NCBI GenBank assembly: GCA_018697195.1
Contig: CM031858.1
Location: 110,802,446-110,866,445, forward strand
Length of the DNA: 64,000 nucleotides
Source: Certhia americana
Taxonomy: Eukaryota; Chordata; Aves; Passeriformes; Certhiidae
Direction of reading: 5' to 3'
How positions within the stretch are numbered: position 1 is the first letter of the stretch; every line of letters starts with the position of its first letter. Positions 13,319-25,686 of this stretch are shown piece after piece. The position numbers and the translations under genes were made by a program. Below the pieces are notes generated by a model. It ran no database searches. It worked only from the letters and a program-made list of their open reading frames with translations, and had not been told where the DNA came from.

Positions 13319-13352
13319 TTACTTGGAAATCTTGTCCAAGATTTCCAAGTAA
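13319..13352. repeat. Perfect 34-bp palindrome (16-bp arms, 2-nt centre)
   Basis: ttacttggaaatcttg (13319-13334) is followed by TC and then its exact reverse complement (13337-13352). With a 2-nt centre it is a near-continuous palindrome and not a loop-bearing RNA precursor. Nothing in the flanks identifies a transposon terminus. Confidence 0.85.
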
Positions 13353-15737
13353 AAGAAAAATGTGGCTGTAAATTATTAAAACAACTATAGTTCAAAGGCT
13401 GCTTATACTTCATGATAATACTCAGTGAAAATCTTTGCCTTCAGGGACCATGAATTCCAGGTAAAATTCCCAATGCAAACTATCAAAAGACCCTTGTATT
13501 CAGTGAATGTGATTCTGATCAGTATCTGATAAATCTGAGCTTCCAGTTAAATCAATGATTTCCCTGGTAAAAGCTAGATATTGAAGGAGAGTACTGCTTC
13601 CTATGAAGATGAACAAAAACCCTGGAGCAATGCACAAGAGACCCCAGTGAGATCCCTTTCCAGGAAAGCTAAACAGTCCCCTGTGTTGGCACAGAGCTGA
13701 CATGAAGTCACTGCACTCCCATACTCAGGCATATCTCAGGGGTCTCATCTAAACAGGGTAAGGAAAAGCAGCCTGCCGTAAACATAAAGACTTCCAGTGA
13801 AACAGCAAGTGGAAAGAAAGGGGGAAAAAAGAAGACCCAGATCCTGCAGACCTGAGCATTCATCCATAGCTGTGAAAACATAAGCTGCCCCACTGACTTC
13901 ATAAGTCTGGCAGCACATTGTGTTTACTGGCAAGACTGGAGACTGGGGGTAAAGCCCCTGGGGACAAAGGGATCCGTTCAGGTTCTGCCCACAAAACGTC
14001 TCAGCACCGTCCTGGACACACTTGTAGGACACCAAAAGAAATCAATTAATAATCATTCTGTTCTGTACAATAAACCTACAAATTAAATATTGTCCCTGCA
14101 ACAAGCTGCACTGTATTCTCCCTGGTCTGTGTCCAGTGCAGAGGAGAGGAAATGCTACCCCATACGGGCTTCTTGGACAAGGGCTTGGCACTCACTTGAT
14201 CAGTCATTTGTGTTCCAAGTTAGAAAGGAACTCTGGACTGACGTCTTCGTGTGTGAGGAGAAGGGACAGTGCAGGACACAGAGCAGTCTTTGGTGCATCC
14301 CTGCCATCCTGCACAGCCCCAGCCTGCTATACTGGATGTCAAGATTGAAGTAGCTGCACTAACCTTGGGCCATCTTAATGCAAATTTCTCATTCTGAAAA
14401 AAATACCCTCCAAGCCAATTGATAAAACGGGAGCACCAAATGCAGCTTTAACCTATAGGGAATCCAATCCCAGTTAAAAACAGGCTCAAGTAAAGTGGCT
14501 ACTGAGTCCAGCACATTGCATTTTGGTAAAAGTAACTTCAGGTTTTTATCCTAGCAAAGAGTCTTCATTTTATGTCTCTGCTAATTCCTTAGCCTGCAAA
14601 TTCCCAGAACCAGAAATGTCCTAACAGGCTTTTCTGCCCATCATGAAATGCACTTATTACCTCTACATGGAAAAGTAATTTGGTCTTCTGATTTTCAGCA
14701 GTGATTTCTGTGTGAAGTATGGTGACTCTTATCAGAAACTGTCAGGAGTTTATATATGCTAAAAGTTAATCAGTGAGTCCTTTCTTCAAGGCAGGACATA
14801 TCATTCTTCTAGCTGGATTAATTTTTTTTTTTCTAAACCAATGCAAAAAATAGTTTAGTATCCTTTGAAGCACAATTGTACTAACCGGAAATATTGTTAG
14901 CTGATTTTATGTTTGAGACATAGTCCCACATAGTGAATTGTGAATAGAAATATTGTGGGTTGGGGCCCTGTACATGAAGTATATGAAGCAGATCCTCCAG
15001 TGTGGTCATGGTACTCTGTGTGGCAATAATGCAGAGGAACGGTGAAGTGCATGCAGCTTATCCTATGAGGAGTTTTCAGTCCTGGACAATCTCCAGGAGA
15101 TGTGAGGCCACTGTTGGATTCATGCTAATCTGCACTCACTCCCTGACGGGAGGCACTGCTCTGGAAATACAAGTATTCCCAGTTTGAACCATGGTTGGTA
15201 TGACTGGAGTCATTTTAGTGTCATGGACAGGTGGCAGCAGCTGGACAAGGGTCTACTAAAAGGCAGAAGGTGGAGAATTGAGGAAGGTTCTGAGGGTTCA
15301 GAAAGCCCTGGCTACTACCTCCCACACAGCTTTTTCTTGACCATCCCAGAGTACTTGTGCAGGAAGTTAAATCATTTCAGCTGATTTTGATATTTGAAGC
15401 AGATCTATTTTCAGGTCAAGTTCACAGATGACATTCCATTGGAACCTTCCTTGGCTTGCCACTGGTGAATGATGGCTCCAGAGATCAGTAACATGTCCAT
15501 GAAATCAGTTGCCCAGAGGCTCTGATCTAAAGCCTATTTTTCAGGTGGAACCAAGAGCAACCAGTGGAAGCATTTCAACTGGAACAGAAAGCAGAAGTCT
15601 CTTTCGCTAAAAGATGTTGAAAAGGAGCAGAATTGCTGGCATCCTTACAATTCCCACATCACATAGACAGGAAAAGCGCTATCAATGCAGGCCTTCTTCT
15701 GGATCAGCTTCAGGCTCTTTCCCACCCTTCCACCTGC
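13353..15737. other. Unique noncoding DNA
   Basis: No gene recognised. Open frames such as 14090-14353 plus (87 codons) have no recognisable domain or splice context. Confidence 0.5.
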
Positions 15738-15980
15738 ACCGCTAACAGCAGCAGTGATTGATCCAGCCAAGCCAGCGCCGATGCTTTGGAAAGGCGCGGG
15801 TTCAAAGCGGAGCGGTGTTTGCACACTGGCAGGAAAAGCCTCGTCAGTTTAGGCACTCATTTAATAAGGTGCTCCTAAGAGCCTGCGAGCGGCATGTGCT
15901 GTAATTACAAGAGGGCAGCGGAGTGCTGCGGCTGCCCCCGACAGCTCTGCTCCCCTGGAAGAGCAGAGCTGACAGCTCAG
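15738..15980. promoter_or_regulatory. CpG-rich patch with inverted repeat
   Basis: By eye about 13 CpG dinucleotides fall within 15738-15940, while the surrounding kilobases are strongly CpG-poor. The patch ends in a perfect hairpin: cagctctgctc (15942-15952), an 8-nt loop, then gagcagagctg (15961-15971). It could be an unmethylated regulatory element or small CpG island. No TATA box or recognised first exon was found, so the functional reading is inference. Confidence 0.3.
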
Positions 15981-18900
15981 GAATGAGAGCAGCAGAGCTG
16001 GAGGCAGCTTTCCTGGCAGCTGGCCCGCCTTCACAACGCTCTCACCCAGACCGTGCTGGTGCACAGGAGCTTTCTGAACAACATGAGAAAGCCCAGGGCA
16101 AGAGGCAAACAAATTTCTCTTCTCTTTGGGAGAAAACAGGAATTTAATTTGCCAGGCTCTGCTGTAGTATGATGGTGCAGAGGAGAGGATGCAGACACAT
16201 ATTCTAGGGCAGCCTGCTTTCACATTGAAGCACTGGGAGATTTCTAATACAAACAACAGCTTTAACAAGTGCATCTTAGTCCTGTCTAATCCAAAAGGCA
16301 GTAATTATGAAGTATAGCTTACAAGGTATGAGTTTTTTATTTTTAATACTAAAAAAACTGATGCAGTTTTTGAAGCAAATAGAAATATCTCTTTCTCCAG
16401 ACCTGAGATAACAGAGATCTTGTTTTCTTAACTCAGAAATAATGGAGAACAAAGCGTAGCTGAAGCAAACAGAAGGACTAAAAGCACTCACTTGTTTTAA
16501 AGGTTTTCAATTCAGACCACTTATGAGTTGGTCCTACTGATCTCAGTGTCCATAAAAAGGAGAACTCTATAGACGTCGATTTTCACACATTTAGACTCTT
16601 TAAATGCATTCCCTCAGCTTCCCAAGGAACAGAGGCAGACAGGGTCCAGGGTATGCCTTTGAACTCCTGGGTATTTTATTTGGTATACACGGCCACAGAG
16701 CTGCAGGTACTTCATTCTGGATCATGCCTACAATCATCTGGGAAATCTCCTTTTATTGTATGCTCAGATATCATCATGATCCAAGTCCCTGGGCTGATCA
16801 GTGTGAATAGCTAGGGAATACATGTATAACCTCTCCTGATTATCATGCAGCTGTACTGTGCAATAGCTTTCCTCCATTTACTTTCTCATTACCTGTTTAA
16901 TGTTCCTCTGTCTCTCTCCTTTTGAAAGGAAAATCTTCTTGACCTCAATCAGTGTTTCTTCAAACTCCTTCCTCCCCCGCCCCGACCAAGTCCATGCTTC
17001 TCAGCCAGCCTTTAATGCTCATTCACCAGGGCGGATTGTCCTTGATCACCTGCTGTCACTCTCCCACCCTGTCTTCCTATGTCAGAACATTTTCTGTGCC
17101 AACATACCAAGCTAATCTTCAATACTGACATCTTACATTCAGGCTAGCAGTGTTAATCGAGGGCAAGTATTTGCTTTCAGAAGGCAGCCAAAGATGCCAG
17201 GATGGTAACTTCCCTTCCCTGCCTTCCCTGATGTAATGCCATGAAGTTTTACACTTAGTCTTGCTCTTTGACTTTTGATTTTCTGTTGTAAAAACAAATG
17301 TGCGACAAGAGGGGTGGGGAGTCAATACCAGGATGTGTCTGATTTGTTTTTTTCCCCCTGGAATAGCTTTTGCTACTTGGGATCTCTGCTTCTCACACAC
17401 AGTGCTATGAACCATAATGCAGTCGTCACAGGCAACAGCAGATCCAGTCAGTGGACCTGCACTTGTGCAGACCAATCAAAAGCAAAAAGAACTTCTCCAT
17501 TAACACAGAGAAAAGATGTCTGCATGTGTCTTGCACCACCTCCACGGCAGCAAACACTAAACTTGAAACCAGCTCTGCACTGCAACATGGAGACTGTGCT
17601 GTTGGTAGAGAGAACAGCTTTCCTTCTGCCACAGAGGCTTTTGGCAGCTCAAGGGAGCTGTGTGGGTTTTGGATAAGCAATCTTTACAATTCTGAAGGGT
17701 ATTTTGTGTGTAATGTTGGAGAGCTTGAAAAAAACCAATATATTTGATGCTTGTTCTGTGGCACATGCCTGGAGGGCACTTCCATAAGTACAGGTATTGC
17801 CTTGGACACCTCTAGAAGCAGTTAAAAAGACATTCACAAGGTATTAGAATCTCAATAAAAAAGGGCACAGGGACACCTGGGCTCACCTTTTAACAATTTC
17901 AGTTTCAGATCCCCACAGCTTGGAGAGGTACAAAACTGCCCACCATAAACACACCTCAACTTTGGTGCTAAGTGAGGACTTTGCCAGCATAAGAGGGAAA
18001 AGGAATGGCTCTTTTGGAGGCTGGAAGTATGCATATCTGTAGAGCACACAGATGTGCAGAGTGTATGATGTCCTCTGTGCTACTCTACAACAGATCTTGT
18101 CCTCTTCTGGTGAAGAATCTGTCCAGGTAGTTTCTGACAAGGAAGATGAAAGAATTCAAGCTTCTATATGCCTGAGGCTACCAATAGCTAAAGTGCACTT
18201 TGGCCACAGTAACTTTAAACTTGAACGCATGAATGAAGAACTTATCCTCCTTGATCTTAACATATATGCTCATTTTTCCATTTGCATTTCCCCCACCCCC
18301 TCAGAAATTCCTTCACTAGGCACAGGGGCAGAAGACCTGGATTCAAATAAGTAGACAGTGTGCTTACTGGTTGCAGCTCCTGCTTCAGCTTTATAACCTC
18401 ATCTTTCAGTACAGACCAAACTGATTTTCACCCTTTACAAGACCACAAACTTCTCAACATTTCACAATAGCCATATGTCATTAGAAAAGCAAACATCAGC
18501 TTGTATTACCCACTAATTACCCCATCCCAAATCTCCTAGCGACCCAGAACTGAGTTCTCTCTTCAATGAACTTGTCATTAACCTCTTAAGTCCCCTTTTA
18601 AAGCCCACCAGGTCCCCTGCTGCTGGGCTGGTTTATTCAGCCCACAGCCAAGGACGGCCAGAAAGGTTAATGGCATTTCTCACTTCTTCCAGCTCCCTTG
18701 CTGGCACAGTGGGATCCCCACAGCCTCTCACACCACTCGTTCTTGTGCCAAAACTGCTCTTTAGCTTAACATAAATGGGCCATTTCCCTTCCTGCTACTA
18801 ACTCTTCTGAATTACTTATGAAGAGCATAATATAAGCTCTACAGTCTTCTGCAAAGCTAATTACTCTTGAGCATATTCCCTCACAGGAGAGTGACTGCCC

Positions 18901-20346
18901 CCAGCCATCACCTTTGACTCTGCTCTAGGCTGGCCGTGTCTTTCCTGGTTGAGAGTGACTGGTATAAGGCAGCAGGGATGAGATCTCTCCAGAGATTTCT
19001 GCAAGAGCATTAATAAGCCTTGCTCTCTGTGGGAAGTACCCTGCATAATAGATTTTGTGATCACCCTTTTTATCTTCACAGCCAACACATTTCAGTGGCT
19101 CATTGTCACCTTGTGACTAATAAAACCAAGACTTACTCCACCTCTGTCATTCACAGCTGATGAACTCAAAGACATTTCCATGATTAATCCTGAAACACAG
19201 AGACTGTCCCTTTGCTGTTAGATGAATTTCCATTTCTACCCCACTGGTCCTCATGCTCATGCATTATACCTTCACATAATATCCCAGCCCCCACCCTGTT
19301 GGCAGGGTCTCCCAGTCTGATGTCAACACTGGGCTGCTCTACCTCCTGCCTTGCACTTCTACCAGGGCATGGCAGCATTAAATCTGATCCCAGAACAACT
19401 CCATCATTAATTTCCTCCTTTGCTGATAGCTTTTCCTCCCAGAGCGCACATAGCCACTCCCTCTCTGGAGCCAGAAGAACAACTGGCCCAGCAACTGTGA
19501 ACCTCAGCATCATACACAGCAGCAAGAACACAACATCCTCTGTAGGGCAAAGAATTTGGCAAACACCAGACCAGGTGCCCAGATCTCCCCTGCTGGACTC
19601 CAAGCCAGACTCTCTACTTGCCCTGTTGGCAGCTGTCAAATGTATCTGGCTCTGTCCACCATGGCCAGACCCTGTGGGCCTGCACGCCACTGCTGAGGGC
19701 ACAGCTCATGCTGTGGTTGTTCTCATCCTCCAGCTTGTCCACCCCTGTGATGGTACCACCAGCCCTTGTTGTGCCCTGGCTGCTCTCTCATGAGCTGGGT
19801 GTGTCTCTTCAGCTTTGGAATATGTGTGGCACCAGGAGAGCCTGAGACCAGCTCATTGGCCAGCTTCTGCTTCACATGCCTTCCTTCCTTACTGACAGAA
19901 GTAAAAGGTATCTCAGCCCCACTTAATTATTCCCTTGGTTTAAAAGAGTGATTTTCAGCGATATGAAGAATACTTTTTTAGCAGCAAAGTGAGACATCTA
20001 TAGGGACCTCCACAGTTCTAAAGTATCAATTAAATTAGATTTTGGGAGAGAGGATAGGTTACTTGTCAGGTAGGCTTTACATTAACAATACAACCTAAAG
20101 ATTTGCAGATGTAGAGCATTGCTCCTGATTTTTCTGCAGCTTGCTTGCTTTAGTCCATGCTTAGTGGAAGCACAATACACTGTTAAGTATCACAGCAATT
20201 TGTGATAACTGAGTGCAAGTCCTACCCCCTCATTGTCCACAAAGCTGAAAAAAAAATATTTCTATGCATTTTTGCACTTTGCTTTTTCTGAACACTGGTG
20301 TCTTTCCTTGCTGCATTTAAACTGACTGTCAGTTCATTTGGCCATT
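15981..20346. other. Unique noncoding DNA, GC-richer at 18.6-19.9 kb
   Basis: No gene recognised. In 19184-19793 two long frames overlap on opposite strands (172 codons minus, 193 codons plus). Both look compositionally driven: the plus frame is rich in Ser, Leu, Pro and Ala with no domain I recognise. The block could be an unrecognised LTR or simply locally GC-richer DNA. Confidence 0.45.
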
Positions 20347-20395
20347 GGGGTGTGGGTGTCTGGGTGTGTGTGTGTGTGTGTGTGGTGTGTGTGTT
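20347..20395. repeat. (TG)n microsatellite
   Basis: The GT core 20364-20384 is about 10.5 uninterrupted units, then (GT)5 at 20385-20394 after one extra G. Degenerate GGGTGTG/TGTC units occupy the left flank from 20347. Confidence 0.95.
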
Positions 20396-23300
20396 ATTCC
20401 AAAGCTGACATGATGACAAAAGCCATTTAAGGATGGCAGCTAATAAGACATCTGCTTTCCCTTTCCTTGCAAGGCAGCAGTCAGATGTGGGCTGGTAATA
20501 GGGGTGCATTACCTTTAGACTCCAGGTCACTGCTTCACCTCTGATCCTTGTCAAAAGTGACCACAACTTGTTATCTGCCTGTACATCACTAACCTAGGAA
20601 AATGCATTGATGCTCTTGCTTTACGTTCTGTTGACAACTGTCTACACCACAATTAGCCAAAGAAGCAGAGACAGACTGGAGGGAGTGGCTTTCCTAGCCT
20701 GTGGTGGGGGTCCAGCAGGTCAGCGCCAAGGGAGCTCTCTGGCTGTGGACCTCCAACACCATATTTTGGTGCTCAGGCATGAACCATATTTTGACATAGA
20801 TAAAAATAGCAGTAAAACAAAGTAAATTTGTACAGGGTGCAGTTTTTCTGTTGCTTTCTGGAGCACTGCTAATAGAAATCAGTGCCCTTTCAATCAAGCA
20901 TATTTTAAGAAAGGGTGGGCTAAAGAAAGGAAACTGTAGCATAAAACACAGTAATTTTCAGGGGCCTTGGAGTCACAGCATAAAGTGATGGTTCATTGTT
21001 TGTCTGCAATGTATGCAGCCCTAGGCTTTGTGCTGATTTTGGCTGGTTTGTGCTGTATCTGCACATGTATCATGCCAAAAATGCCAGCCAGCTGTGCTAC
21101 ATTTGCAATGTAAAACACTATACATTTAATTTTTACTTTCCCTGTGCATCTTAAGATAAGGCATATGTAAGATTTAAGCCAAGAGGGGTTTTGTTATTAG
21201 GATTGCACAATTTCACTGATTAACAGCAATAAAACTAATAAACAACTAATAATAAATATCAGGTCATCAGCATTAGCCATTTTCACCACATATAAATATC
21301 AGTATCTTTTTCAGTTTCAGTTTATCACAATTACCATATTATGCATATAGATCACTGGATTTGTTTGAAGTCTGTATGGATGTCAAAAGGTAACCAGAAT
21401 TTAATCCCAGTAAAAGGGCATATTGAAGACCTCCATTTGTGGTGATTGAATCATATATTAACCCAAGAGAACAGAAGGTCTGACATCACTACCAGGTAGT
21501 TAATGATTATGCTTTGTATTGTCTCCTAATATTATCTTGAAAATGGCCATGCCAGGAGGCCTAGAAATCCCTCAGAGCAACTTAGTCTTTTCTTATTTTC
21601 AAGTGTTCTGTTGTAGTATAGGATCAGAGGGAGAGAAAAATATTAATTAATTAAATGATCTATTAGATGTCAAAAAACATTAAGGCCAAAATCTGCATTT
21701 TTTTAGACAGTTCTCAGTCAGGCAAATCTTAAAATACTTCCAGGATGAGCTTTTGTTGGAGAAATTATTTCAGAGCAAAGCAGGAGCAAGCAGACCGAAA
21801 TGTACCACCAGTAGTAGAAAGATATTTATTTCAGGAAGGTATCCCATGGGCTTTGGTGGGAAGAGCACAGGAAGAGCCACTAAGGCTTCCCTCTGGACCC
21901 CTGCCCTGGCAGGGTCACAGCAGATGCCTGGGGAGAGCTACCAGCAAAGGGCAAGCAAGAGTCTTTCTGCTCCTTTAGTCACCACTAAAACAGGCAAACA
22001 GAGGCCTCAAGAAAAAAGGTATCTGAACTCCACCAACCTACATGTGAATGGTGTTCAGTCTTACTGGTGCAGAAAGATTTTATGGCCTTGAAATTCAGAG
22101 CCTCAGAATCAATCCATCTTCTTAAACCAGGACCAATTTTTGGCTGATAGCACCAATATATATTTGGGTTTGTGAGACTCTTAAGAGGGCTTAGATACTG
22201 GGAACTACTGTCTGCAGTAAGTCTCTGCTGGGATGTGGAAATATGGCAGAAGGATTCCCAGGTGTGGAATAAAGACAGTAGAGAGTCTAGAGGGGCACAG
22301 GGCCTGGAGCAGATGTAATGTGATGCAGCACAGCCAGGCATGTATGGGCATGGGTGAGCAAGGAGAAGGCAGGGCCTTTCAGGGAAGAGAAGATGCCAGG
22401 ACATCCCAATGGCATGCCTTTGGCTCAGCCACTTCTACAGAATCTAAGCTGTTATTTAATTGAGGTGCTTTTAAAAATGGATTCAGTTTGATAAAGTGAT
22501 GATTAATCTTCATTATACTCCTCTGTGATCATCACAGCAAAAAGCTGCACTTGTATGTCTGCTTATCATCTCTTCTGAAAATCTTACTGGTAAAGAAAGA
22601 CTTGAGTGATGATTAGATTTTTGTCATCAAATCCCATTTTTGTTTACATGCAGAAAAAAGGAGAGCCTCACTATTGAGGGAAAAGGGAAATAAAAGGAAG
22701 GACAATAGCTGGGCAGTTATCTCTGACATTCATGTAATGCAGTGTATGTTCTTATGTGACATTTATGTGAGGGAAAAAGAAAAGCATCGATTGAAAAAGG
22801 TTACAGGAGTTCTTCAGGCATGAAGTCATCTCCAGGCAGCACAGTCACTGCAGTTTATAAACAGGTTCTGCTCTCACCCACTGTATTCACAGACTTAGGG
22901 CACCATTTAACACGTTTGTGTGCTGACACTTCTTTAATACCCAGCTTTGATTTTCCTTTCCAACAGTAGCATTAAACTAGGAAATTAAGCCAACAGCTGA
23001 TTTTATGAAAGATGTTTTCAGCCCCTGCCCTTGTCATCCTGTCTTCCACAGAGGAAAAGTGCACTGCACTGAGAAGCTGAGCATTGGCATGGGAGCTTTG
23101 TCTCCAGTTTGCTGGGGAAATGCAGCTGGCTCTCAAGCTGGGTCTTCTTGTCTCATGTCCAGGCACAGCTTTCTGTGAAACTGGGAAGTCAGACAGATGG
23201 ACACAGGATGGAGATGCAGGCAGAGATGGCACAGTGAGGACCACCACTTAAACTCTACACCAGTTGTAAGTTTGTAAAGAAGAAAACCCAAAGCCTTCCC

Positions 23301-24617
23301 TTAAACAATTGTTACATGAACATCTATTTCAGTAGCAGTCATTTTGCTTTTTTTTTATCCCTGGTTTCTAAGCACTGGGATTGACTCATGGCATTTCTTG
23401 AGGTACCTTTTATTTCTATAGTTGTGGCACCTACAATATTATCTTCATTCAGCTCAGAGCATGTCACCTTGCAAAAAGCTGTGGAGACATCCTCACAGTC
23501 ACTAGGTTTGGCAGAACTTGCACAGACAAGGTTTCTGAAGATGCATGTCCATGTACAGAGGCATAAGCAAAGAGCTGTCAGAAAACTGGCAGTATATTGA
23601 TAGAAAATCATGGCAGAGAGGTAGAGGCCTCTCTGTTTGCATATCCTTGCAGTGCAGTCTAACCTGTCTGAGGTGGCCTGGGACACCAGGTGGTCCTACT
23701 TTATGACTTGCTATGGAAAACAGCTGTTTTTTAGAGAACACAACACTCCTGAGTGAGGGTGGCTATGTGACAGTGCTGGAGCAGCTCCTGCCGTTTCTCA
23801 GTGTTGGTATGAGTTTCCCAAGAGCACAAAAGGTAGGAGTGGAGCTGCCTCCTCTTGACTCCTAGTCATAGTCTGTGCTTGCAGATGAAATTGTCTCTGT
23901 CACAAGATATAAAAGATGCATGACAACAGTAGCATCTTACAGCTTATTTAACTGATTATGAGTCTAAAAGAAATGGTAACCACATAAACACAGGCTTCTA
24001 CATGGCACATAGGCAGCAGAGACAACTTCCTCCCCCAGGCAGGTAACAATGAATGCATGAAACATTGTGGGCTCACGAAGTTGTCTAAGTTCAAGTAGTC
24101 CTTAGTGTATCTCCCAAAATTACTTTGCAGTGTGTGATGAAGCATTACTTGACCAGAGTAACCACAAGCCTGCCTGCACGTGGGAGCACAGCCAGCCATA
24201 ACAGCTTCCACTTCAGAGACATGTCTTCTGTGCAATTTTATTTGCATTAGAATCTGGAGAAGAAAACTTTTTAACCCTCAGATCCAAAAGGAAAATAATA
24301 TACTGTGCAATGTGTAAAAGCTGTGTTCAGTTGGTCTCATAGAACGTAGCATTTGCTACTGCAGAAAGCAGCACAGGTATTTATTGCTGTATTATTTGAA
24401 CCCAGATGTCTTCATAATTTTATTCACGAATCTTATTTATTCCCTCTTGCAGGGTGCTGGTTTTTTCACAGTCTTACAAATGCATTCCCATTTCTCTTTT
24501 TTCTTTCATTCCTGAATTGAGTACATCATCTTCCACTTGCTGAAATTAAAGATGTGTAACACTTCTTCGCATGCCCTGGACAGCCTACTCCAGTCTTCTT
24601 TAATTCCAAGAATTCTC
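20396..24617. other. Unique noncoding DNA
   Basis: No gene or repeat recognised. ORFs up to 139 codons (21985-22404 minus) have no recognisable domain. Confidence 0.5.
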
Positions 24618-24641
24618 TTTTTTTTTTTTTTTTTTTTTTTT
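24618..24641. repeat. Poly-T homopolymer (24 T)
   Basis: Uninterrupted T run. It could be the A-tail of a minus-strand retrocopy, but no matching body is recognisable to its right (24642-24770). Confidence 0.9.
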
Positions 24642-24767
24642 CTAAGAAGGAAACACCGAGGTTCCAGGGAAATTCTTTGTGAAACTCGTGGTTATAAGTG
24701 AGGGTGGCAGGACTGTGTCTAATGACTCACAGGTGCAAAGCTGTACAGCCATGGAAAACTGCTTAAA

Positions 24768-24948
24768 AGCCGCTTGTGTGCCTGTGTGAGAAAGTCTGAA
24801 GCGAAGCACCTCTCCAACCCCGCAGTTTAGAAGCTCACGGAGGAGCTTCGCGAGTCTGTGAAGAGGTGGAACAAAAGCCCGGGAGGATGTGCAGGGACCT
24901 GCTCCCTCTCCTGGTAACAAGGGCAAAGCGTAGGCGCCGTGAGCCCCT
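24768..24948. promoter_or_regulatory. CpG-rich patch left of the pyrimidine tract
   Basis: Roughly ten CpGs lie between about 24768 and 24956, including TTCGCGAG and GGCGCCGTG contexts, against CpG-poor neighbours. It directly adjoins a long pyrimidine-rich tract. A promoter-like or unmethylated state is inferred only from composition. No first exon or TATA motif was identified. Confidence 0.25.
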
Positions 24949-25142
24949 TCCTTCGCTTCCCCTGCCCTGCCCCTCCCCTCCCTGCCCCTGCCCTGCTCCT
25001 TCCTTCCCTGCTCTTTCCCTCCCTGCCCCTTCCCTGCCCCTTCCTTCCCTGCCCATTCCCTCCCTGCTCCTTCCCTGCCCTTTCCCTCCCTTCCCCTTCT
25101 CTGCTCCTTCCTTCCCTGCCCCTGCCCGCCCATCCCCGCTCC
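24949..25142. repeat. Pyrimidine-rich imperfect minisatellite
   Basis: About 194 bp of C and T with occasional G, built from shuffled CCTTCCCTGCC / CTCCCTGCCC units of about 10-12 bp. On the minus strand it reads as GGGCAGGGAAGG-type repeats. It produces artificial repetitive open frames on both strands (Gly/Arg/Glu-rich minus, Pro/Ser/Leu-rich plus) that should not be taken as genes. Mirror-like polypyrimidine content gives it potential for triplex or other non-B DNA. Confidence 0.9.
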
Positions 25143-25229
25143 CGGGGACCCTCCCAGGGACTGCCTGGGGAAAGATGGATGTGGCAAGAGCAGAGACGGA
25201 TGAACTTAGGATCATGCCCAGGGAAGGAA

Positions 25230-25686
25230 GGGCAAGGAAGCTGGTGAAGGGTCTGGAGCTCAAGTCCTGTGCGGAGTAGCTGAAGGTTCTAGGAGTGTTT
25301 AGCCTGGAAAAAAGGAGGGTCAGAGGGCACCTTATGACTGTCCACACTACCTGCAAGGAAGCTGTAGCCAGGGGGGAGTTGCCATCATCTGCCAGATAAC
25401 AAGCAGTAGGACAAGTAGGTATAGGACAAGGGGAAATGGCTTTAAAGTGACAGAGCATAGGTTTATATTGGATATAACAAAGAAATTCTTTACTGTGGGG
25501 GTGATGAGACACTGGAACAGGTTTCTCAGAGGAGTTATGGATGCCCCATCCCTGGAAGTGTTAAAGTCCAGGTCAGACGGGGCTCTGAGCAACCTGTTCT
25601 AGTGGAAGATGTCCCTGTCCATGGCAGAGGCATTGGAACCAGATGATCTTTAAGGCTCCTTCCAACACAAACCATTCTGCAGTTCT
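25230..25686 (+). mobile_element. CR1 LINE 3' fragment (sense)
   Basis: Consecutive CR1 blocks are clear: 'ggcaaggaagctggtgaag' at the left edge, 'tttagcctggaaaaaaggagg', 'aggacaaggggaaatggc' near 25420, 'aaagaaattctttactgtgg' near 25480, 'gacactggaacagg', 'ggatgccccatccctggaag' near 25540, 'tggaagatgtccctgtccatgg', and the end 'gatgatctttaaggctccttccaaca'. The terminal octamer repeats are eroded (ends 'accattctgcag'). It is 5'-truncated within the C-terminal coding/3' UTR region and moderately diverged. Sequence immediately to the left might be more CR1, but I could not confirm it. Confidence 0.95.

Noticed and set aside
19212..19793. 193-codon plus frame as a gene
   Set aside because: Composition-driven, no domain or exon signals, and an equally long frame on the opposite strand. 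Kept only as a low-interest finding.
24642..25512. Long minus-strand frames (181 and 225 codons) and matching plus frames
   Set aside because: They run through the pyrimidine/purine-rich minisatellite and the CR1. Their repetitive Gly/Arg/Glu or Pro/Ser/Leu content is a direct product of the simple repeat.
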